The notes under the pieces were generated by a model, which worked only from the letters and a program-made list of their open reading frames with translations, was not told the origin of the DNA and did no database searches. A stretch of DNA of 11,479 nucleotides from Bacillota bacterium (GTDB lineage: Bacteria; Bacillota; Sulfobacillia; Thermaerobacterales; Thermaerobacteraceae), in contig QGUQ01000029.1 of the NCBI GenBank assembly GCA_003242195.1, forward strand, positions 1-11,479. The letters run 5' to 3'. Of the stretch, positions 7,118 through 11,479 are shown in pieces (positions within the stretch are counted from its first letter, which is position 1; each line of letters starts with the position of its first letter). Made by a program: the position numbers and the translations under genes.

Positions 7118-7896
7118 AGGAACGGGACGTCAAGCTCGATGATCTCAAGGACAAACTCCGCCGGGTGATTCGCCGGTCCGTGTACGTGTACCGCGTGGAC
7201 TGCGGCGGGTGCAACGGCTGCGAGATCGAGATCTTCGCCGCCATCACGCCCGTTTTCGACGCCGAGCGGTTCGGTATCAAGGTGGTCGCCTCGCCGCGGC
7301 ACGCGGACATCCTGCTGCTGACCGGCCCGGTGACCCGCGCCATGCGGTTGCCGGCGCTCCGGGCGTACGCGGCGGCGCCCGATCCCAAGATCGTCATCGC
7401 CTACGGCGCCTGCGCCTGCAGCGGCGGCATCTTCCATGACTGTTACGGCGTCTGGGGGGGCGCCGAAAGCCTCTTCCCCGTCGACGTGTACATTCCCGGA
7501 TGCCCGCCGACGCCAGGCGCGACCCTGTACGGCTTCGCCGTCGCCCTCGACCTCCTCCATCAAAAGATCCGGCGCCAGGACCACGTGGAAAGGGAGCCCG
7601 CCACCGTCGCGCCACGTCATGAAGGCATCCCTCCGGACCTGGTCAAGGCGATCCAGAAGGAGGCCCGCCTCCTCTGCGGGTACTGGCAGGGCCGCCTCAT
7701 CGCCGACCGGTACCTGGAACTCATCCGCGATGGCGACCCCGACGCCGTGGACCGCCGGGTGAAGGAAATGGCCCGGCAATCCGGAGACCCGCGCATGACC
7801 GAGGTCCTCCTCTGCCTGCACCGCGTGTACCTGGAAAGGACGGGGGCCTATGAGCCAGACCGTGCAGGTGTACAGGCTGTCCGCCAGGTTCGTTGA
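7114..7896 (+). CDS. hyfI: [NiFe] hydrogenase small subunit HyfI/HycG (NuoB type)
   Basis: Small subunit carrying the 4Fe-4S cluster next to the Ni-Fe site, homologous to NuoB. 260 residues (E. coli HycG 255). Seen: YVYRVDCGGCNGCEIEIF (C30, C33, C36), FGIKVVASPRHADILLLTGP, YGACACSGGIFHD (C100, C102) and VYIPGCPPTP (C130). C33, C36, C100 and C130 are the probable cluster ligands. C102 and C110 are extra cysteines close to the cluster; I recall YGACGNSGG at that point in E. coli HycG/HyfI. The C-terminal 90 residues form the helical extension typical of HycG/HyfI and absent from NuoB. ATG 7114 overlaps the hyfH stop and has GGGGAG (7103-7108) upstream. The 3' end overlaps hycH by 47 bases. Confidence 0.96.
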   Translation: MKERDVKLDDLKDKLRRVIRRSVYVYRVDCGGCNGCEIEIFAAITPVFDAERFGIKVVASPRHADILLLTGPVTRAMRLPALRAYAAAPDPKIVIAYGACACSGGIFHDCYGVWGGAESLFPVDVYIPGCPPTPGATLYGFAVALDLLHQKIRRQDHVEREPATVAPRHEGIPPDLVKAIQKEARLLCGYWQGRLIADRYLELIRDGDPDAVDRRVKEMARQSGDPRMTEVLLCLHRVYLERTGAYEPDRAGVQAVRQVR

Positions 7897-8266
7897 CGAG
7901 CGGGACGCTCCTCCGGAGATCGAGCAGCTCAAGCTGTACACGCTGGCGCTGGGTCACCACATCGGCGTGGTGGACTGCCTCTCGCCCGTCCTGACCGTGC
8001 CGGCCGCGGACTTCTTCCAGATGGTTCGCCACCTGCCGGACGGGCCGGCACGGAACAAGCTGGAGGGTCTGGCTACGTGGGGTGAGATCGAGATCCGGCA
8101 CGACCACGCGCGGGTTCTGCGGGCGGCCATGTCGGGTGCGGACAAGGCGCCGGGGGCCGGTCCGTGGGTGGAGGACTTCGTCAGCTGCCTGCAGGCGGTG
8201 GAGCGAACGCCGGCGGCGTACCTGGTGGTGAGGCTAAGTGAAGGGCCTGGTGATCACCGTCGGTAA
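7850..8266 (+). CDS. hycH: Hydrogenase maturation/assembly protein HycH (HyfJ) family
   Basis: Small soluble protein of 138 residues (E. coli HycH 136) required for formate-hydrogenlyase hydrogenase maturation; its exact biochemical role is not settled. Seen: the family core LKLYTLALGHHIGVVDCLSP (compare YSLAIGHHLGVIDCL in E. coli) and a later WGEIEIRHDHARVL, with C-terminal AAYLVVRLSEGP. No metal-binding cluster is visible. ATG 7850 is chosen because AAGGA (7836-7840) lies 9 bases upstream and because the N-terminus VQVYRLSARFVDERDAPPE aligns with HycH. The start lies 47 bases inside hyfI and the end 29 bases inside hycI, in different frames, so those stretches encode two proteins. Its presence supports the HycE-type rather than the Ech or Mbh type of hydrogenase. 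Confidence 0.88.
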   Translation: MSQTVQVYRLSARFVDERDAPPEIEQLKLYTLALGHHIGVVDCLSPVLTVPAADFFQMVRHLPDGPARNKLEGLATWGEIEIRHDHARVLRAAMSGADKAPGAGPWVEDFVSCLQAVERTPAAYLVVRLSEGPGDHRR

Positions 8267-8690
8267 CGAGCTCATGGGCGACGACGGCGCCGGTCCCCTC
8301 CTGGCGCGGCTGCTGGAAGAAAGAGGCGTGCCGGGGTGGACGGTCCTCGATGGGGGCGTCATGCCCGAGAACGTCCTCCACCAGGTGCGCGCCATCCGCC
8401 CCGACAAGGCCGTCGTCGTCGACGCCTGTGAGATGAACCTGGAGGCGGGCAGCGTGCGGTTCGTCTCGGAGGGGGACATCGGCTCGGACTTCTTTCTGAC
8501 GACCCACCGGCTCCCCCTGGTCTTCTTCCTGGCCGCGTTGCGGCAAATCGTGCCGGAGGTCTACTTCATCGGCATCCAGCCACGGCACGTCGCCTTCGGC
8601 GCACCCATCTCCCCGGAGGTGCGGCGGGCCGTCGAACGGGTCCGGCGCCGGCTGGAGGAGGGGCGCCTGGACTTTCCCCGCTATCCGTAG
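8238..8690 (+). CDS. hycI: Hydrogenase maturation endopeptidase HycI
   Basis: Peptidase that removes the C-terminal tail of the large subunit after nickel has been inserted. 150 residues (E. coli HycI 156). The nickel-sensing residues fall at the same positions as in E. coli HycI: D16 in MGDDGAGPLLA, D62 in VVVDACEM and H90 in TTHRLP. The DGGVMPEN and FIGIQP motifs are also typical. The substrate is almost certainly HyfG, whose tail begins after R545. GTG 8238 starts inside hycH (29-base overlap), with GGTGAGG at 8227-8233 as a close ribosome site. After the stop there is a 67-base gap before hypA with no terminator visible. Confidence 0.95.
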   Translation: MKGLVITVGNELMGDDGAGPLLARLLEERGVPGWTVLDGGVMPENVLHQVRAIRPDKAVVVDACEMNLEAGSVRFVSEGDIGSDFFLTTHRLPLVFFLAALRQIVPEVYFIGIQPRHVAFGAPISPEVRRAVERVRRRLEEGRLDFPRYP

Positions 8691-8757
8691 TCTCCGGCCG
8701 GCCCGCCCCGGGCCCGCGCCGGTTCCCCCGACATCTCGCGGCGGCGGGTGATGCCCG

Positions 8758-9105
8758 GTGCACGAAGTCTCCATCGCCCAGAGCCTTCTCGAGCTCGCCC
8801 TCCAGGTGTCGCGGGAGCAGGGCTTGGGGCGCGTCAAGGCCATCTATGTCCGGGTCGGCGTCCTGTCGGGCGTGGTCCCGGATGCCCTGGAGTTCGCCTT
8901 CGAGGCCGTCAGTGAGGGGACCCCGCTGGCGGGAGCGGCGCTGGTGATCGAAGAAGTGCCCGTCAAGGTCTTTTGCTCCCCTTGCGGCGAAGAGCACCTG
9001 TTGAGACGGCCTTTTCCGATGCGGTGTCCCGCCTGCGGGAAGCCGGTGGACAAGATCATGGGCGGGCGCGAGATCGAGTTGCGCGCCCTGGAAGGCACGG
9101 GATGA
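8758..9105 (+). CDS. hypA: Hydrogenase nickel incorporation protein HypA
   Basis: Nickel metallochaperone that works with HypB to deliver Ni to the hydrogenase large subunit. 115 residues, normal for HypA. Seen: N-terminal MHE (H2 is the nickel ligand), SLLELALQ, and a zinc-binding domain with C73, C76 (CSPC) and C90, C93 (CPAC). GTG 8758 must be the start because His2 has to follow the initiator; the ATG at 8751 is out of frame. GGTGAT (8747-8752) is a usable ribosome site 5 bases upstream. HypB follows almost directly. Confidence 0.96.
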   Translation: MHEVSIAQSLLELALQVSREQGLGRVKAIYVRVGVLSGVVPDALEFAFEAVSEGTPLAGAALVIEEVPVKVFCSPCGEEHLLRRPFPMRCPACGKPVDKIMGGREIELRALEGTG

Positions 9106-9115
9106 GGTGACCGGG

Positions 9116-9817
9116 GTGGACCAACACGTCGTGGCTCCCCGCATCGTCGAGGTACGGCAGAACGTCCTGAAAAAGAACGATGCCCTGGCGCGGGAACTGC
9201 GCCGGGAATTCGCGGCGGCGGGCGTCTTCGTGGTCAACCTGGTGTCCGGCCCGGGAGCGGGCAAGACGACCCTCCTGGCCGAGACGTTGCAGCGGCTCGG
9301 CCGCCGGTACAGGGTGGCGGCGCTGGTCGGCGACTTGGCGACCGACAACGACGCGGAACGGTTGCGGCGGACGGGAGCGCAGGTGCGCCAGATCACGACG
9401 GGTACCGTCTGTCACCTGGAGGCGGCCATGGTCAAGGCGCACCTGGAGGGCTGGCGCCTGGAGGAATTGGACTTCCTGTTTATCGAAAATGTGGGCAACC
9501 TGGTGTGTCCCGCCAGCTACGACCTCGGGGAAAGCCTGCGGGCGATCCTCTTCTCCGTCACCGAGGGGGAGGACAAGCCGGCCAAGTATCCTCCCCTGGT
9601 CAACACGGCCGACGTCGCCGTCGTGACCAAGATCGACCTGGCGGAGGTGGTGGGGTTCGACCGGAAGCGGTTTCTCTCGGCCCTCCGGGACGTGCGGCCC
9701 GGACTCCCCGTCCTGGAGGTGTCCGCGCGCACGGGCGCGGGGATGAACGCCTGGCTCCGGCTGCTGGAGCAAGGCAAGGAGGCGCTTGCCCGGCCGTCCC
9801 AGCCGCTGCGGGCTTGA
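9116..9817 (+). CDS. hypB: Hydrogenase nickel incorporation GTPase HypB
   Basis: GTPase that drives nickel insertion into the hydrogenase together with HypA. 233 residues from GTG 9116. Seen: P-loop GPGAGKTT (45-52), GDLATDND, metal-site pair C99-H100 in TGTVCHLEAAMV, ENVGNLVCPASYDLGE (C132) and guanine-specificity motif VTKID (K173, D175). The N-terminal nickel-storage elements of some HypBs (CxxCGC or a His-rich stretch) are absent. GTG 9116 is preferred over GTG 9107 because GAGGTGA (9104-9110) sits 5 bases upstream, whereas 9107 lies inside that site; the alternative adds three residues. The gap from the hypA stop is 10 bases. Confidence 0.95.
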   Translation: MDQHVVAPRIVEVRQNVLKKNDALARELRREFAAAGVFVVNLVSGPGAGKTTLLAETLQRLGRRYRVAALVGDLATDNDAERLRRTGAQVRQITTGTVCHLEAAMVKAHLEGWRLEELDFLFIENVGNLVCPASYDLGESLRAILFSVTEGEDKPAKYPPLVNTADVAVVTKIDLAEVVGFDRKRFLSALRDVRPGLPVLEVSARTGAGMNAWLRLLEQGKEALARPSQPLRA

Positions 9818-9881
9818 CGGCTTCCCAGTGAAGGCAGGGAGGGGCTCGCCCCAGACTCGGGAGAAGGAGCGGGTCAAGGAA

Positions 9882-10571
9882 ATGGAACTCTCGCTCGTAC
9901 TCGGCCTCGCGGTGTTGCTCGGCATACGGCACGCGCTGGATCCCGACCACTTGGTGGCCGTGTCCACGCTGGTCTCGGAAGAACGCCGCCTCTGGCCGGC
10001 GGCGCGCTTGGGGCTCATCTGGGGCATCGGGCACCTCATCCCCATCGCCCTGGTGGGACTTCCCCTGGTGCTCCTGCGGCTTCAGCTTCCACCGCGGATG
10101 GAGGAACTGGCCGATCTGGGCGTGGGCGTCCTGCTGGTGGCCCTGGGGGCCGTCACCCTGGTACGGGTGGTCCGGGAGCGGGTGCACTTCGACGTCCATA
10201 CCCATGACGATACGGTTCACGGCCATTTCCACAGGCCGGGACACCGCCATCCGTCCGTGGAGCTGGACCGCCGCCAGTGGGTCACGCTGGGGTTCGGCTT
10301 CGTCCACGGCCTGGCCGGCAGCGGCAGCGCCGCGGTGCTTGCCATGCAAGCCGCCCCCACCTTCGCGGGGGCCGTGCTGTGGGTGCTGGTCTTCGGGCTG
10401 GGCACGATCCTGGGGATGTTCGGCATGACGCTGTTCATCGCCGCTCCCGCCCTGGCCGTGGTGTCCCGGCAGCAGCTCACCTACGCCGCCGTTCGCGTCC
10501 TGGCAGGTCTTTGTAGCGTCGCCTTCGGCGGATACATGATCTGGACGATCCTGCCCGGCGTCCTCGCGTAA
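9882..10571 (+). CDS. Probable nickel permease, NicO/UreH-like family
   Basis: Membrane protein of 229 residues with about six hydrophobic segments, probably importing nickel for the hydrogenase. Seen: HALDPDH (H17, D22, H23), the H-x4-D-H motif of nickel/cobalt transporters, near the N-terminus; a hydrophilic loop at about 102-123 with eight histidines (HTHDD, HGHFH, HRHP); and a second motif GFGFVHGLAGSGSA (H142). This pattern fits NicO/UreH-like proteins; an RcnA-like efflux role or cobalt as substrate cannot be excluded by sequence. ATG 9882 is the first good start, with AAGGAG (9864-9869) 12 bases upstream; a longer frame from 9786 overlaps hypB and lacks similarity. It closes the operon, followed by a strong terminator 70 bases later. 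Confidence 0.85.
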   Translation: MELSLVLGLAVLLGIRHALDPDHLVAVSTLVSEERRLWPAARLGLIWGIGHLIPIALVGLPLVLLRLQLPPRMEELADLGVGVLLVALGAVTLVRVVRERVHFDVHTHDDTVHGHFHRPGHRHPSVELDRRQWVTLGFGFVHGLAGSGSAAVLAMQAAPTFAGAVLWVLVFGLGTILGMFGMTLFIAAPALAVVSRQQLTYAAVRVLAGLCSVAFGGYMIWTILPGVLA

Positions 10572-10641
10572 CGTGTGGGTGGGGCGCGTGGGCCGGCCGA
10601 GGAACCCGGTTCGGTGCGTGAACCTTCCGTAGCGCAGAAGT

Positions 10642-10673
10642 CGGGCCCGTCGGTGACGGGCCCGTTGTCTTTC
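10642..10673 (+). terminator. Strong intrinsic terminator of the hydrogenase operon
   Basis: CGGGCCCGTC (10642-10651) pairs perfectly over 10 bp with GACGGGCCCG (10655-10664) around the loop GGT, followed by the T-rich TTGTCTTTC. It lies 70 bases after the permease stop. Confidence 0.88.
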
Positions 10674-10725
10674 GGCCGACCGCCCGGCTCCCAGCAGCCC
10701 GCGGGCCGCCGGTCATGTCTTCCTT

Positions 10726-10753
10726 CCCGGGTCCCGGTTGCCCGGGACCCGGG
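10726..10753. repeat. Perfect 12-bp inverted repeat (hairpin)
   Basis: CCCGGGTCCCGG (10726-10737) and CCGGGACCCGGG (10742-10753) are exact reverse complements separated by TTGC. No T run follows on either strand, so it is not a standard terminator. Confidence 0.8.
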
Positions 10754-10767
10754 TCCTGCCACCACAA

Positions 10768-10797
10768 CGGGACTTGAGGACCCGCGATTCGGGACTT
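10768..10797. repeat. Direct repeat CGGGACTT with 22-base period
   Basis: CGGGACTT occurs at 10768-10775 and 10790-10797, two helical turns apart, starting 114 bases upstream of the flp start. It could be a tandem activator site; chance is possible because the unit is only 8 bases. Confidence 0.35.
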
Positions 10798-10881
10798 CCC
10801 GCCGATGGGTTGCGTGGCGCCCCCTCCTCTACAGTGAAAGCGAGAGAGGCACGACCCCGGGAGGGGAGGAGGGCAAGAGAG

Positions 10882-11070
10882 ATGATGCGGCTGTTTGCCT
10901 GGTGGGAAGGGTTCAAGCACCGCCTGCGGGACGAGCGCGGGCAGGGCATGGTGGAGTACGGGCTGATCATCGCGCTGGTGGCTGTGGTAGTAATCGCCGC
11001 CCTGGGGATGTTGGGTAACAAGCTCGATACCTTGTTTAGGGGGATCGAGCAAGAGATCAACACGCCTTGA
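10882..11070 (+). CDS. flp: Flp-type pilin (Tad/type IVb pilus major subunit)
   Basis: Structural subunit of a Tad-type (type IVb) pilus, made as a prepilin, cut by a TadV-type peptidase and assembled at the membrane. 62 residues, normal for Flp. Seen: a short basic leader ending RDERG, probable cleavage after G20 (G|QGMVEY), E25 and Y26 at mature positions +5 and +6, then a hydrophobic helix (about 27-43, GLIIALVAVVVIAALG) and a short C-terminal part. ATG 10882 is chosen: GGGGAGGAGGG (10863-10873) lies 8 bases upstream. A longer frame from 10738 begins inside the spacer hairpin and has no family similarity. A TadE-like gene follows, consistent with a tad locus continuing to the right. Confidence 0.93.
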   Translation: MMRLFAWWEGFKHRLRDERGQGMVEYGLIIALVAVVVIAALGMLGNKLDTLFRGIEQEINTP

Positions 11071-11273
11071 TGTGATGGCTCTTCACACCGAGGTTTCCAT
11101 CGGGTTCATCCCAGGATCTCCCCCCGCGGCGGCGGGGCAGCGGATCGCACGGCCGCGCCCCGCCGCCGGCCTTGTCAGCCGGACCGCCGGTCGAGGGTCT
11201 GGCGGACTTGCGAACCGGGGACAGGGAGAGCGAATTCACGGCAGCGGCGCCGGGCATGGGGAGCGGGAAGGCC

Positions 11274-11479
11274 ATGGATAGCGGTCGCTGGCCGGACCGG
11301 GTCGGGCAGCAGGGGATCCCTGTCGGCGCCAAGGGGCGGGGCCGGCGGCGGGCGGGCCGCGGCCAGGTGGGGCAGGCGCTGGTGGAGTTCGCCCTGGTGC
11401 TGCCCGTCCTGCTCCTGATCCTCGCGGCCATCGTCGACTTCGGGCGGCTCTTCTACAGCGTGCTGGCCGTGCACCACGC
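11274..11479 (+). CDS. TadE-like pseudopilin (3' end outside window)
   Basis: N-terminal 68 codons of a TadE-family membrane protein, a minor pilin-like component of the Tad pilus system. Seen: a basic leader rich in Gly and Arg (about 18-31), then GQALVEFALVLPVLLLILAA with E38, where cleavage after G33 would put Glu at +5 as in pilins, then VDFGRLFYSVLAVHHA. The long hydrophobic segment followed by DFGR is typical of TadE/TadG-like proteins. ATG 11274 is chosen because GGGGAG (11258-11263) lies 10 bases upstream; an in-frame ATG at 11256 has no good ribosome site. The frame is open to the window end, so the protein length is unknown. The 203 bases before it contain a short hairpin (CCCCGC 11122-11127, GCGGGG 11132-11137) without a T run. 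Confidence 0.85.
   Translation, partial: MDSGRWPDRVGQQGIPVGAKGRGRRRAGRGQVGQALVEFALVLPVLLLILAAIVDFGRLFYSVLAVHH

Larger units (their letters stand above)
10572..10881. other. 310-base spacer between hydrogenase operon and pilin gene
   Basis: No gene is visible. It holds a strong intrinsic terminator (10642-10673), a perfect 12-bp hairpin without a T run (10726-10753), a direct repeat CGGGACTT (10768-10775 and 10790-10797) and, just before the pilin gene, a very purine-rich ribosome site. A promoter for the pilin gene is expected here. The only candidate I see, TTGCGT (10810-10815) and TACAGT (10830-10835), has an unsuitable 14-base spacing. Confidence 0.7.

Noticed and set aside
10738..10881. 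N-terminally extended pilin from GTG/TTG-region frame starting near 10738
   Set aside because: It begins in the loop of the 12-bp hairpin, has no ribosome site, and would bury the prepilin leader. ATG 10882 fits Flp length and has a strong ribosome site.
11071..11087. Second Crp/Fnr-like site TGTGA-N7-TCACA just after flp
   Set aside because: The spacer is 7 rather than 6 bases, which is off the family spacing, and it directly follows the stop codon. Probably chance, or a weak hairpin.
1..11479. CRISPR arrays, tRNA/rRNA genes, insertion sequences, phage genes
   Set aside because: No spaced repeat array, transposase, terminal inverted repeats or RNA-gene-like sequence was seen by eye.

Overview
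The window is a high-G+C bacterial chromosome segment with every convincing gene on the + strand. Strong GGAGG-type ribosome binding sites, frequent GTG starts, a DegS/DegU-type two-component pair and a Tad/Flp pilus locus fit a high-G+C Firmicute (for example the Thermaerobacter/Symbiobacterium kind). That placement is an inference from gene style only; no rRNA or other marker is present.

Layout. (1) 1-1336: the 3' part of a DegS/NreB-type histidine kinase overlapping a NarL/DegU-type response regulator, followed by a modest hairpin terminator. (2) 1337-1726: a 390-base gene-free regulatory region. It carries a perfect Crp/Fnr-type palindrome (TTGTGA-N6-TCACAA, 1524-1541) centred about 42 bases upstream of the start site implied by a -10-like TATGCT, i.e. 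a class II activator layout, then a G+C-rich leader of about 150 bases with an 11-base direct repeat. (3) 1727-10571: a ten-gene unit with gaps of 75 bases or less. It encodes a formate-hydrogenlyase-like group 4 [NiFe] hydrogenase (order hyfF, hyfD, hyfG/hycE, hyfH/hycF, hyfI/hycG), then its maturation and nickel supply genes (hycH, hycI protease, hypA, hypB, NicO/UreH-type nickel permease). A strong intrinsic terminator closes it at 10642-10673. (4) 10572-11479: a hairpin-rich spacer, a Flp-type pilin gene, and the start of a TadE-like pseudopilin gene cut by the window edge.

How it works together. HyfG (fused NuoC+NuoD type, with all four active-site cysteines) is the catalytic subunit. 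HyfI and HyfH carry the iron-sulfur relay, and HyfF and HyfD are ion-translocating membrane subunits of the NuoM/NuoL type. HypA and HypB insert nickel, HycI removes the 33-residue tail of HyfG, HycH assists maturation, and the permease probably imports nickel. HypC/D/E/F, formate dehydrogenase, CO dehydrogenase, a HycB/HyfA electron-transfer subunit and, most strikingly, any NuoH-like anchor (HyfC/HycD) are not in the window. The compact, rearranged make-up of this hydrogenase under a Crp/Fnr-type operator is the most interesting point here.
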